From JAHFUA01 sp963733935 (GTDB lineage: Bacteria > Acidobacteriota > Terriglobia > Terriglobales > Acidobacteriaceae): a stretch of DNA of 64,000 bases. The stretch is taken from positions 62,001 to 126,000 of the forward strand of contig CAVTEQ010000019.1 in the NCBI GenBank assembly GCA_963733935.1, in the 5' to 3' direction. Position numbers and translations under genes: made by a program. Below are positions 16,146-24,973 of the stretch, piece after piece. How positions within the stretch are numbered: position 1 is the first letter of the stretch; each line of letters begins with the position of its first letter. The notes under the pieces were generated by a model. That model saw only the letters and a program-made list of their open reading frames with translations, did no database searches and had not been told where the DNA came from.

Positions 16146-17231
16146 ATGGCTGACTCCATTGCACTGCCACGGCTTCAAACCATCAGTCCGCGCCTGGGCC
16201 TGGCCAAACTAATTCCCGGCATACTGCTGCTTGCGGCCATCGGATACGCGGGCAAATGGCTCGAGCAAAGCATCGCGCATTACGCCAAGGCTCACCACCT
16301 GGTGGTTCCCAATATCGAGTACGTGCTGTGGGCGATCGTGATTGGGCTGGCCATTGGGAACACGGTGACAATTCCGGAGGTCTTTCTGCCGGGCATCGCC
16401 ACCTATGAATTCTGGCTGAAAGCCGGGATCGTGCTGCTGGGATCGCGTTTCGTGCTGGGCGATGTGGTGAAGCTGGGCTCCATCAGCCTGGTGCTGGTGG
16501 TGCTGGAGCTCGGGCTGGCGATCGCGCTCATGACCTGGCTGGGCCGGCGGCTCAAGCTGAAGCCCAAACTGATCTCGCTGCTCGCCATTGGATCGTCGAT
16601 CTGCGGCGTGTCGGCCATCATCGCCGCGCGCGGCGCCATCGACGCCGACGATGAAGACTCATCCTTCGCCATCGCCGCGATTCTCGCCCTGGGCGCCATC
16701 GCGCTGTTTACCTTCCCGCTGATCGGACACGCGCTGGGCATGAGCGACCACGCCTACGGAATGTGGTCGGGCCTTGCCGTGGACAACACCGCCGAAGCCA
16801 CCGCCGCCGGCGCCCTGTACTCCGACGCCGCCGCCCGGATCGCCGTGCTGGCCAAAACCACGCGCAATGCCATGATCGGCTTCGTGGTGCTGGGATACGC
16901 GCTCTATTGGGCGGGCGCCGGGCAAGCCGGCCGAATCTCCAACAAAGCGTCGTTTCTGTGGCAGAAGTTTCCCAAGTTCGTGCTCGGCTTCCTGCTGATC
17001 TCGCTGCTGGCCACGGCGCACGTCTTCAACAAGGAGCAGCTCACCAGCCTGGCCAATCTGTCGCGCTGGGCGTTCCTGCTGACGTTCGCCGGCGTGGGAC
17101 TGCGAACCAACTTTCGCGAGATGACCAAGCAGGGCGTGCGGCCATTCGTCGTCGGCGCACTGGGAGAGGTCGCGATCGCGCTGCTGACGCTGGGCCTGGT
17201 GCTGGGAGCAAACCGAATCTTTCACCTCTGA
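16146..17231 (+). CDS. YeiH/UPF0324-family membrane protein (putative sulfate exporter family)
   Basis: A 361-residue integral membrane protein with about ten hydrophobic segments, including the family's conserved KAGIVLLGSRFVLGD, SLLAIGSSICGVSAIIAARGAI and MWSGLAVDNTAEATAAGAL. The family (PF03601) is annotated as putative sulfate exporters. Position directly behind sulfite reduction and siroheme genes supports a sulfur-oxyanion role; the actual substrate is not established. Last gene of the operon. Confidence 0.85.
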   Translation: MADSIALPRLQTISPRLGLAKLIPGILLLAAIGYAGKWLEQSIAHYAKAHHLVVPNIEYVLWAIVIGLAIGNTVTIPEVFLPGIATYEFWLKAGIVLLGSRFVLGDVVKLGSISLVLVVLELGLAIALMTWLGRRLKLKPKLISLLAIGSSICGVSAIIAARGAIDADDEDSSFAIAAILALGAIALFTFPLIGHALGMSDHAYGMWSGLAVDNTAEATAAGALYSDAAARIAVLAKTTRNAMIGFVVLGYALYWAGAGQAGRISNKASFLWQKFPKFVLGFLLISLLATAHVFNKEQLTSLANLSRWAFLLTFAGVGLRTNFREMTKQGVRPFVVGALGEVAIALLTLGLVLGANRIFHL

Positions 17232-17275
17232 CCACGTAGCTCCCAGGTGAACGGCAGCCGTGATACTGTTCCGCC

Positions 17276-17740
17276 GTGAACGCCGAGTTTCTGGTCGGGG
17301 TGATTTCCGACACGCACGGATTGCTGCGCCCGCAAGCGCTCGAAGCCCTCGCCGGCGCGCAGCTCGTGATCCATGCCGGCGACGTCGGCAGCCCGGACAT
17401 CCTGCCCGCCATTTCGCGCCTGGCGCCGGTCGAGGCAGTGCGCGGCAATGTGGACACCGACTCCTGGGCCCTGGCCCTCCCCGAGACCACCGTGGTCGAG
17501 GTCGAGGGCCGCTCGCTCTACGTTCTGCACGATGTGAAGCAGTTGGACCTCGACCCTCGCGCCGCCGGCTTCGCCGCAGTGATCAGTGGACACTCGCACG
17601 TCCCAGCGAGCGAGACGCGAAACGGCGTCCCGTACTTCAATCCCGGCAGCGCCGGCCCCAAACGCTTTAATCTGCCGATTTCGGTGGGACGCCTTTGGCT
17701 GAGCGCCCAGGGAATCAGGGCGGAGATTGTGGAGCTATAG
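17276..17740 (+). CDS. YfcE/MJ0936-family metallophosphodiesterase
   Basis: A 154-residue protein with the metallophosphoesterase motifs GVISDTHG, HAGDVGS, a shortened GNxD (RGNVDTD), SGHSH and NPGSAGPKR. The two-metal active site hydrolyses phosphodiesters; the natural substrate of such small proteins is usually unknown. It starts at a GTG 44 bases after the transporter stop and could be co-transcribed with it. Confidence 0.88.
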   Translation: MNAEFLVGVISDTHGLLRPQALEALAGAQLVIHAGDVGSPDILPAISRLAPVEAVRGNVDTDSWALALPETTVVEVEGRSLYVLHDVKQLDLDPRAAGFAAVISGHSHVPASETRNGVPYFNPGSAGPKRFNLPISVGRLWLSAQGIRAEIVEL

Positions 17741-17763
17741 ATAAGCGCCCCCCGGCGCGACCG

Positions 17764-17880
17764 AATGTAGCCCGGCACGTCCGGGGTCCCCGGCGCGCCC
17801 GCTTTTGGCGCGCTGGGGTGGGTAAGTGCCGGGAATGGATCGAGGATCAACGCCAGTCCCGTCAGGGACGGCTGATAACC
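17764..17880. repeat. Palindromic intergenic repeat
   Basis: Contains GTAGCCCGGCAC ... GTGCCGGGAA inverted arms with internal GCGCGCCCGC/GGCGCGC pairing, then GTCCCGTCAGGGAC. It separates converging genes and looks like dispersed repetitive DNA rather than coding sequence. Confidence 0.5.
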
Positions 17881-17881
17881 G

Positions 17882-18199
17882 TTAGCTCGTCAGGTTGTAA
17901 ATCAATCCGAAAGGATCCTTGACATAACATCTCGGAAAGTTCGGCTCGTCTTTCACGATTGCACAGCCATTCTTCACCAGCCGGCGCTTTGCCTCTTCGA
18001 CACTCTCAACCGTGACTTCCAGAACCGGCCCCAGCGCCGGTCCTCGTTCGATGAAGAAGTTGATGTGCTCACCGTGCAGGCTGACCATGTTGGGATTCTC
18101 GTCCGTGATCTCGAATCCAAGCTGCTTGACGTAGAACATCGCGGCCTGCTTGGGGTCTGGCGCTTGAATCAGGATGTCCGTGCCAAATTTGTTTGCCAT
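17882..18199 (-). CDS. VOC (glyoxalase/bleomycin-resistance) family protein
   Basis: A 105-residue single-module VOC protein with DILIQAPDPKQAAMFYVKQLGFEI at the N-terminus and FPRCYVKDPFGLIYNLTS at the end, the paired beta-alpha-beta-beta-beta pattern. The metal ligand expected near the start (H/Q) and the C-terminal Glu are not obvious, so it may bind rather than convert its ligand. Function unknown. Confidence 0.8.
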   Translation of the reverse strand: MANKFGTDILIQAPDPKQAAMFYVKQLGFEITDENPNMVSLHGEHINFFIERGPALGPVLEVTVESVEEAKRRLVKNGCAIVKDEPNFPRCYVKDPFGLIYNLTS

Positions 18200-18277
18200 G
18201 TCATGAAATCCGCCCGGATACTATCACGCACCTGCGCCGCTGCGGACCATTCGTCCCTCGATACTCCCGAGGATACC

Positions 18278-18302
18278 CCACCCTTCCTGTTGGGAAGGGT
18301 GG
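18278..18302. repeat. Hairpin repeat, copy 1 (CCACCCTTCC...GGAAGGGTGG)
   Basis: A perfect 10-bp inverted repeat with a 5-base loop. A near-identical element occurs at 23608-23640, so this is a dispersed palindrome. Here it lies between the sigma factor and VOC genes. Confidence 0.55.
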
Positions 18303-18408
18303 CTTTGATCGAACGTCAACTACCCCACCCCAACGTCGAAAAGCACGGCGACGTTAGGATTGGGCCGCCCGTCAGAGCAAGCATGATCGCAGCAGTGAAT
18401 AAATATCC

Positions 18409-18990
18409 TCAGGCACCCTTCGCCTCTTGTGTCCTCGATTCGAGTGCCACACGCAGCGCCTTGCGCGCGCGGAACAGCCGCGACATCACCGTACCGATAG
18501 GTATCGACAACGTGTCTGCAATCTCCTGATAGCTCATATCCTCCACATCGCAGAGCAGCAGCGCCTCTCGGAAAATCACCGGCAACCGGTCGAGCGCCGC
18601 CCGCACCTGCCGCTGGTCGGAATGGTCCAGCAGGATGGATTCCGGGGTCTCGCGGGACACGGCCAAAACCTGCCCCTCGTCCTCGCCCTCGAGGGCGACG
18701 GTCCGGGTTGCCGCCAGACCCGTGCGCGAGCTGAGGAACGTGTTGCGCAGGATACGGTAGATCCATGCGCGGAAATTGGTCCCTTGCTGGAACGAGCCAA
18801 AACCCTTCAGCGCTTTGAGGTAGGTTTCCTGCACCAGGTCTTCCGCTTCCTCACGGTTCTGGGTGAGCCAGTGCGCGAAGTTGTAGAGCGCGTCGAACAG
18901 TGGCATCGCCAACTCTTCGAATTTGTCACCCTGTAAGGATGAAGCCCCGGATAGGACCATCCGTTGAAAGCCAAGTCCAAGATGCCTCAT
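18409..18990 (-). CDS. ECF-type RNA polymerase sigma factor
   Basis: A 193-residue protein. Sigma region 2 includes HWLTQNREEAEDLVQETYLKAL and NFRAWIYRILRNTFL; region 4 includes LDRLPVIFREALLLCDVEDMSYQEIADTLSIPIGTVMSRLFRARKAL. The start is supported by GAAGGA before the ATG. ECF sigma factors normally sit beside an anti-sigma gene; none is seen on either side here, the next gene on the strand being the VOC protein after a repeat. Confidence 0.9.
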   Translation of the reverse strand: MRHLGLGFQRMVLSGASSLQGDKFEELAMPLFDALYNFAHWLTQNREEAEDLVQETYLKALKGFGSFQQGTNFRAWIYRILRNTFLSSRTGLAATRTVALEGEDEGQVLAVSRETPESILLDHSDQRQVRAALDRLPVIFREALLLCDVEDMSYQEIADTLSIPIGTVMSRLFRARKALRVALESRTQEAKGA

Positions 18991-19206
18991 TTTCCTTCAC
19001 CCCCGAATCACGGCGGCCAAGTCTCGGCCTGCAAGGGCCGCGCTTTGCGTCACAATCTGACGCGCCAGTGGGCAGGCGTCAATTCACTGAGGCTTTTCTC
19101 CGCATAACCAGTCCATTGCCTATCAAGTAATTGATGGTTAACGAGTTAGCTCTACAGATATCCGATTCTGAGAAGTGCTAAACTCCCTGCGAAACCCAAA
19201 TGCCAT

Positions 19207-21156
19207 ATGGAACCGCTGCGGCACACGTCGGTCGTGCGATTCGGAACTTATGAGGTTTCCCTCCAGTCGGGCGAGGTGCGCAAAGCAGGGGTGAAAATCA
19301 GAGTCCAGCAGCAACCGATGAAACTGCTGGAGATATTGCTGGAGCGTCCGGGGGAAGTCGTCACCAGGGAGGAATTACGCAACCGAGTCTGGCCCAACGA
19401 AACTTTCGGAGATTTCGACCAGGCTCTCAACATCGCCATTGGGAAGCTTCGGAGTGCGTTAGGCGACTCGGCGGAGAATCCGCGATTTATCGAGACTCTT
19501 CCAAAACGTGGCTATCGTTTCTTGGGGGAAGTCTCGGTGGATGGGGACGCCCGTCCAACAAGGCCAGAATCTGCGGCCAGAGATTTGCCAGGGACAGAGT
19601 TTGGACAAAAGCCTAAGACCGAGCCTGGGCATCAGGTCCAAGATTCCGGCTTGGCCGTTGCGCCCGAACGCCGGCTGTGGCCGACGAGGCGGGTCATCGT
19701 CGCGCTGGTGCTCGTCCTGAGTGTGCCGATTCTCGCCGTCTGGCTATTCCGTTCGCGTGGACGTGCGCCAACCCCCATCCGATCTCTGGCAGTGCTCCCG
19801 CTGGAAAACCTCTCGGGCGAAGCGTCACAGAATTACTTCGCTGACGGCATGACGGACGAGTTGATCACTGACCTGGCGCAGATCAGCGCTTTGCGAGTGA
19901 TCTCCAGGACCTCCGTAATGGTTTACAAAGGAGCGCGCAAGCCCCTGCCGCAGATCGCTCGTGAGCTGGGCGTCGACGCCGTGGTAGAAGGCACGGTGCT
20001 CCGTTCCGGCGACCAGGTCCGAATCACGGCGCAGTTGATCGATGCCTCCTCGGATAAGCACTTATGGTCCCAGAGCTATGAGGGTGAGTTGCGTGATACC
20101 TTGGCGCTCCAGAACCGGGTAGCTAGAGCTATTGCAGATCAAATTCGGATCAGTTTGACTCCACAGGAACAAGCTGCGCTGAAAAATGTAAAGGTGGTTA
20201 ATCCGGAAGCTTACCAGTCCTATCTCAAAGGGCGCTACTTCTGGAATAAGCGAACGGCGGATGGTTTGAAGGGTGCCCTGGCTTACTTCAACCAGGCAAT
20301 TGAAGAGGATCCGAAATACGCCCAGGCTTATTCTGGTTTAGCCGACACTTATGCTTTGTTGGGAGACTGGCAGTATGCGGTGATGACCCCCAAGGAGGCA
20401 CTCCCAAAAGCGAAGGCTGCGGCGATCAAAGCTCTGGAGCTGGACAGCGGGCTCGGAGAAGCACACAACTCGCTTGCATTCGTCCTGGATGGGTTCGACT
20501 GGAATCTGGACTCTGGCGGGAAGGAATTCCAGCGGGCCATTGAACTGAACCCAGGCTACGCAACCGCTCACCATTGGTATGCTTGGCACTTGAGTCTGTT
20601 GGGTCGGTATGACGAAGCTATTGCGGAAATGAGAAAAGCGCAAAACCTGGATCCGCTATCTCTTATCATTAACGCCGATCTGGCAGAACTTCTTGTCCTT
20701 GCGCACTCTTATGACGAGTCCATACGACAGAGCCGCAAAACGATTGAAATGGATCCTAATTTTGCTCTCGCACACAATCAACTCGCCCAGGCGTACCTCC
20801 AAAAACACATGCACGATGAAGCGGTCGCAGAACTGCAAAAAGCCGTCCAGCTTTCTGGTGATAGCCCGACATGTATAGCTAATCTTGCTCGCGCGTATGT
20901 CGCATCCGGCAAGAGGAGCGAAGCAGTAAAGCTGCTGAGCGACCTGAACAAGCGCTCCAACCCCGGTTATTCGTATGCTTCGGAGATTGCCGTGATCTAT
21001 GCAGCTCTCGGAGATACGGATCAAGCCATGAATTGGCTGGAAAAAGGCTACGAAGAGCGATTTAACCCGGGCGTCCTGCTGCGGCCGGGCTTCGACCCTC
21101 TCCGCTCCGATACGCGCTTCCAAGACCTGGTGCGTCGTATTGGGCTTCCGATGTAG
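19207..21156 (+). CDS. Membrane-anchored winged-helix regulator with TPR domain (CadC-like)
   Basis: A 649-residue protein. An OmpR/PhoB-type winged helix (about 10-105: EILLERPGEVVTREELRNRVWPNE... NPRFIETLPKRGYRFLG) is followed by a transmembrane helix at about 163-180 (VIVALVLVLSVPILAVWLF). Next comes a TolB-like/FlgO-like region (SLAVLPLENLSGEASQNYFADGMTDELI, about 195-320), then tetratricopeptide repeats to the C-terminus. This one-component layout, DNA binding inside and sensing outside, is abundant in Acidobacteriota. Target genes are unknown; the gene stands alone. Confidence 0.9.
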   Translation: MEPLRHTSVVRFGTYEVSLQSGEVRKAGVKIRVQQQPMKLLEILLERPGEVVTREELRNRVWPNETFGDFDQALNIAIGKLRSALGDSAENPRFIETLPKRGYRFLGEVSVDGDARPTRPESAARDLPGTEFGQKPKTEPGHQVQDSGLAVAPERRLWPTRRVIVALVLVLSVPILAVWLFRSRGRAPTPIRSLAVLPLENLSGEASQNYFADGMTDELITDLAQISALRVISRTSVMVYKGARKPLPQIARELGVDAVVEGTVLRSGDQVRITAQLIDASSDKHLWSQSYEGELRDTLALQNRVARAIADQIRISLTPQEQAALKNVKVVNPEAYQSYLKGRYFWNKRTADGLKGALAYFNQAIEEDPKYAQAYSGLADTYALLGDWQYAVMTPKEALPKAKAAAIKALELDSGLGEAHNSLAFVLDGFDWNLDSGGKEFQRAIELNPGYATAHHWYAWHLSLLGRYDEAIAEMRKAQNLDPLSLIINADLAELLVLAHSYDESIRQSRKTIEMDPNFALAHNQLAQAYLQKHMHDEAVAELQKAVQLSGDSPTCIANLARAYVASGKRSEAVKLLSDLNKRSNPGYSYASEIAVIYAALGDTDQAMNWLEKGYEERFNPGVLLRPGFDPLRSDTRFQDLVRRIGLPM

Positions 21157-21396
21157 GATCTAAATGGGGACAAGGAATCCTTCTAAAATGTCGAATATAA
21201 ACAGGGGCAAGGGTCAACATTGGAGATTACCCCCTAAGCGCTAGCTCTTTGAACGCTCGGCCCAAGCGGAGCCTTTGATCTCAGCAAGAGGCCGCGGGCG
21301 CGCCACGTTTTCCTTGCCAACCGAACTACAAAAGCTCCTCGCATTGTCGGGACCTTTTAAAGATTGCAGAGCTGTCACGTTTGCAATGAGAGCCTC

Positions 21397-22539
21397 TCAT
21401 CGCGAGCCACTGACCGTCACGCCGATCGGCCCGGCACCAGTCATAGCGGGCGTTCCCGTCGCGGTGAGCACTCCGGTAACTGCGGCGGCCGCCGTGCCAG
21501 CCTGATTGGTAGTGCTCAGCGCCGAGTACACAAACATTCCCGAGGCATCGACGGTAAGTCCCCGCGGAGTGGTGTTCAGTCCCGTCGTAAAAGCAGGAAG
21601 CACCGGCGTCAATACTCCGGTCATCGCATCGATCGTGAACTGAGCGATCGCATTCACCCCGGCACCCGAACAACTGACAAAAAGGAATTTTGATGTGGGA
21701 TCTACCGCCAATTCCTGCGGTGCGCAGCCGGCACCCACGGGAGCAGTCGCACCGCTCGAGACAAGTACCCCGGTAGCCGCGGTTATGCGGTAGGCAGAAA
21801 CGTCGTTAGAATCCATGTTCGCCACGTAAACGAACTTTCCGCCCTGATCCACCACAATGCCGACAGGAGTTGCCCCGGTTCCGACCGGCACCCCAGTGGA
21901 AACGGGCAAGCCGGTACCGTTGAACGTGTAGCTTGAAATGGTGTTCGTTTGACCATCCGTTACGTAGAGAAATTGTCCATTCGGCGAGATCTTCAGATCG
22001 TTGAGGATCGCACCCGCCGCGGGGGCAAAGACTGGTGTTCCCGGCACATCCGAAAGAGCGCCAGTGGCGGAATCAACATTGAATGCGGAAATGCTGCCAA
22101 CATTCGCTGTATAGACGTGAGTCGAGCTCGGGTCGACAGCGATCCCCAGAGGCTGTATGCCCCCGGTCGTGTTGAATGTCGCCGGAGTCGTCGGCGTAAG
22201 CGCGCCGCTGGCAGGATCGATCTTAAATCCGGACACGCTGCTGGCACTGATGCCGGTATTAGCTACATATAGGAACTTACCGTTCCCACTCACGGCTGCG
22301 TAGTTGGGATTGGCTCCTGTAGGAGCCGGCGCCCCAACCATGTCTAACGCCGCGCTTCCGGCGCTGATGGTAAACGATGAGACTGTATTTGCGTCGCTGT
22401 TCACTACAAACAAAAACTTTGAGCTGTGTTGGTTGCCACTCATGGGCATGTTGCTGTTGCCGCCGCAGCCAAGCAGGGCCGCCATGCTCCAGAACAAGAG
22501 CAGGAAACCCAGGCAAAGTGATTTCTTTAATCGGGTCAT
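21397..22539 (-). CDS. Exported beta-propeller lipoprotein (lactonase/YncE-like)
   Basis: A 380-residue protein with a lipoprotein signal (LLLFWSMAALLGCGGNS, lipobox LLGC). It then has six to seven repeats of the pattern FLFVVNSDANTVSSFTI / KFLYVANTGISASSVSGFKIDPASGALTP / GKFVYVANMDSNDVSAYRI, the 7-bladed propeller of the lactonase/YncE type. The second of two adjacent ATGs was chosen because AGGAGG lies 6 bases before it. It probably binds or hydrolyses an extracytoplasmic ligand; no catalytic residue can be assigned. Confidence 0.85.
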   Translation of the reverse strand: MTRLKKSLCLGFLLLFWSMAALLGCGGNSNMPMSGNQHSSKFLFVVNSDANTVSSFTISAGSAALDMVGAPAPTGANPNYAAVSGNGKFLYVANTGISASSVSGFKIDPASGALTPTTPATFNTTGGIQPLGIAVDPSSTHVYTANVGSISAFNVDSATGALSDVPGTPVFAPAAGAILNDLKISPNGQFLYVTDGQTNTISSYTFNGTGLPVSTGVPVGTGATPVGIVVDQGGKFVYVANMDSNDVSAYRITAATGVLVSSGATAPVGAGCAPQELAVDPTSKFLFVSCSGAGVNAIAQFTIDAMTGVLTPVLPAFTTGLNTTPRGLTVDASGMFVYSALSTTNQAGTAAAAVTGVLTATGTPAMTGAGPIGVTVSGSR

Positions 22540-22606
22540 CATGTTCCTCCTAATCGGCTCTACATCGCCGTTAGCAATTGCCATTGGGGGTCTACCGAGG
22601 CTCAGA

Positions 22607-22864
22607 CTACGGGAATGCAGGCGCCTGGCGTGACGTCCTGGTAGCGTTTCGGTCCGATACTAGTGACGCCCCGCGGGCGGCGCCGCGACCTGCGCGCGAC
22701 CCGGGTTTCAGGCAGCACCGCCCAGAATCAATTCGAACTCCGAGGTTCGCGTCAAGACTGCAGACCGCGTACACCGCACCAAGATCGCCTAATGCCACTC
22801 GCTGGATGCTGCTGTTGGTCCTGGTCGGGGGAAGCGGATTACGCCATACAATTTCGAGTGCCAT
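22607..22864 (-). CDS. Small hypothetical protein
   Basis: 85 residues starting MALEIVWRNPLPPTRTNSSIQRV, with an excellent AAGGAGG ribosome site 6 bases before the ATG. The first 45 residues look protein-like, whereas the rest is Arg/Gly/Ala-rich and may be an out-of-frame tail. The gene could be a truncated member of a small family. It is 68 bases upstream of the beta-propeller lipoprotein gene on the same strand. Confidence 0.4.
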   Translation of the reverse strand: MALEIVWRNPLPPTRTNSSIQRVALGDLGAVYAVCSLDANLGVRIDSGRCCLKPGSRAGRGAARGASLVSDRNATRTSRQAPAFP

Positions 22865-23657
22865 GAAGCCTCCTTTCCACAAATCCATCGTTTGTTGTAA
22901 CTAGCCTGCCGTCGCTTATAACTGGGCCGACCGCGATCTATTCCTTAGCGCAACCTGTTCAATCGGAAAACCGGGGGAAAAGCGGGGACATCCATGATAG
23001 GTAAGTGTCGAGGGAAAACGGAGATTTCCCTGCACTTGGCGGGAGGGGCTCCCGAAGCGCGGCCGTAGTCGTCATTGCATTGCCGAACTGCCCTCGATCC
23101 CTTCGCGCGACCAACGCAACAGCAGCGTAGCCAGACATCCATTTGCGGGCACAGCGTAGGAACGCCGTCCACGAAGCTTGAGTTAGGGTGAACCGGCCGG
23201 CCCCGGCCGCGCTGTTCTTTGCCGGCCGAGGATTTCAAAGCCGCTGTCAAACCACAGTAACTCATGGCGTGGGCGGCCCCGCCGGTTGTAGGGCTTGACG
23301 GCGCACCATTGTAAGATATACACTATATATGAATATTGACTAAGTGATAACATATGGTGAAAGCGCGCTTTTAGGCAATCGATGCCAAAACCACGAAAAA
23401 CGGCCCACAATGCCACCTAAGTCCTTTGAACAACTGTTTTTGCGGGTAAGTCCCTTATTTCGACGGTTCGCGACGGTTGGGCCACGGTATACAGTCCGCA
23501 AGTTGATGATTCCACATGGAGCCGTGGAGGGGGTGGGATTAACCAGTCGGTAAACAGCAGTTGACGGTCACGAATAGGAAAAAAGATGAGGGCAACAAAG
23601 TCGAAATCCCCACCCTTCCCAACAGCGGGGAAGGGTAGGGCACCCGCGATCTTCGAT
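22865..23657. other. Long non-coding stretch
   Basis: No convincing gene on either strand. It contains a GC palindrome cluster near 23193-23230 (ccggccggccccggcc), a distinctly AT-rich 60 bases around 23305-23355 unlike its surroundings, and the hairpin repeat at 23608-23640. Confidence 0.5.
23608..23640. repeat. Hairpin repeat, copy 2
   Basis: CCCCACCCTTCCC pairs with GGGGAAGGGTAGGG around a short loop; same family as 18278-18302. It lies 17 bases after the RNase H stop codon and may serve as its 3' hairpin. Confidence 0.5.
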
Positions 23658-24125
23658 TTAAGTCTGTTCGAGCGGGATCAACCGGGGTGGCGCAAGCGGG
23701 AAGGCGGGTTCGGGAGAATCTTCTGGTGTCACGTGCGTAGCGCGGTGAATGGCTTGTTTGGCCAGGCGGTCGGCATCGGCGTTGTGCTGGCGGCGGATGT
23801 GGGTGATGGCGAACTGCTCAAAGCTCGCGATCAGCGCCTTGCAGGCGTTATGGATATCGACCAGCGCCGGGCTCTGGCAGGTGTAGGCGCCGCTGACCTG
23901 GCGGACCACCACTTCGGAGTCGCTGTAGACCTGCAAGCTGGGAGAGTCGTAGGCCGCGGCGTACTCGAGCGCGACCAGCAGCGCGGCGTACTCAGCGTAG
24001 TTGTTATCGCGATCGCCGATGGACTGGCTGATCTCCACGCGGCGTCCGGTGGGATGTTCGATGATGACGCCCACGCCTGCGGGGCCTGGGCTACCGCGCG
24101 ATCCTCCGTCCACGTATGCGATCAT
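23658..24125 (-). CDS. Ribonuclease HI-like protein
   Basis: A 155-residue protein with the RNase H fold and all four acidic catalytic positions: D in AYVDGGSRGSPGPAG, E in NNYAEYAALLVAL, D in VYSDSEVVVRQ and D in HNADADRLAKQA. It degrades the RNA of RNA-DNA hybrids. A 25-residue Pro-rich tail follows the domain. It belongs to the compact bacterial class with a GGSRGNPG-like first strand rather than the E. coli RnhA class. Confidence 0.9.
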   Translation of the reverse strand: MIAYVDGGSRGSPGPAGVGVIIEHPTGRRVEISQSIGDRDNNYAEYAALLVALEYAAAYDSPSLQVYSDSEVVVRQVSGAYTCQSPALVDIHNACKALIASFEQFAITHIRRQHNADADRLAKQAIHRATHVTPEDSPEPAFPLAPPRLIPLEQT

Positions 24126-24382
24126 GTGCGCTTTGTGCCGGCCGTCATCGGACTAGAGAATTAGACTTGATTGCCGCACTTCCAGGATGTTCGAGCGCTT
24201 CGGACAAGCACTCAAATTTTCCCCATGTTGGCATGCAACTCGGCGTGCGGGGCGCACGCAGAACACGCGGCGCGAAAAAATTCGGTTCCAAATTGGATGC
24301 GTCCCGTTTTTCCACAATTGCACCATTCTCGGGCATTGACATTAAAGCGCGATGAATCTACTGTTGCTCCCGTCGACGGCTG

Positions 24383-24625
24383 AAAGGGTTGGCAACTTAA
24401 TAGTAGCCAGTCCGAAGTAGGCTGGGTGATCAGCGTCGGCGAGGTGACTCGCCGCGTCTGCCAGGCCCGAAAAAACCGGCAAGCTTGCGAGAGCGGGCCG
24501 GGGCTTGGTACCGCGAAAGCGGTGATCGCATCAAGGGTTGCGACGGTGCATGTTCCACGTCGTTGATCTCCCTCGCAGGAGGCGGCGGCTAGAGCATAAC
24601 CAATGTCGCAGCCCTTTTAATTTTT
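24383..24625 (+). ncRNA. Candidate structured small RNA with terminator-like 3' end
   Basis: A 240-base gene-free region has several consistent stems: CGGCGAG-GTGA-CTCGCCG (24437-24454, GNRA loop), ACCGC-GAAA-GCGGT (24510-24523, GNRA loop), GGCCCG (24464-24469) with CGGGCC (24494-24499), and a 10-bp stem GGGTTGCGAC (24535-24544) with GTCGCAGCCC (24605-24614). The last is followed directly by TTTTAATTTTT. AAAGGGTTG (24383-24391) can compete for the same 3' strand. No known RNA family could be identified by eye. Strand chosen from the U-tract. Confidence 0.45.
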
Positions 24626-24637
24626 CCCGCCTGATTC

Positions 24638-24973
24638 TCAGGCTCCGTTGGCTTCTGCTTCGATTGCCCGCTGCGCCTCTTCCGGCAGTCCGATGAATTC
24701 CACGCCGATGCCGACTCCCGCGAGGCAGTAGCGGACCTCGGCGCGCGCGGCAATCAGCACATGCGTGCGCGACAAGCGGAAGCAGATGCGCAGCACCGCG
24801 CCTTCCGGGAAGCGCTGCGCGGTGTTGATGAACATGCCGCGGGTGCTGATGTCCGGCGCGCGCACCGGAATCTCCAGGCTAGCGCCTTCGTAGTTGATGG
24901 ACAGCTCGCAGTAATGGGCGAAGCGCTGGGCCTGTCGCGGCGGAGCGCTGACAGCTTGGCGTTGCGGGCTCAT
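24638..24973 (-). CDS. PilZ-domain protein overlapping the PilB-like ATPase
   Basis: A 111-residue protein; the PilZ beta-barrel is indicated by ISTRGMFINTAQRFPEGAVLRICFRL and VRYCLAGVGIGVEFIGLPEEAQRAIE. The canonical RxxxR c-di-GMP motif is not clearly present. The ATG (24973-24971) overlaps the stop of the ATPase gene in an ATGA, so translation is coupled. It probably regulates the ATPase or pilus extension. Confidence 0.85.
   Translation of the reverse strand: MSPQRQAVSAPPRQAQRFAHYCELSINYEGASLEIPVRAPDISTRGMFINTAQRFPEGAVLRICFRLSRTHVLIAARAEVRYCLAGVGIGVEFIGLPEEAQRAIEAEANGA

Noticed and set aside
22945..23416. Minus-strand ORFs in the long non-coding stretch
   Set aside because: Composition is not protein-like, and no start signal or family similarity is seen.
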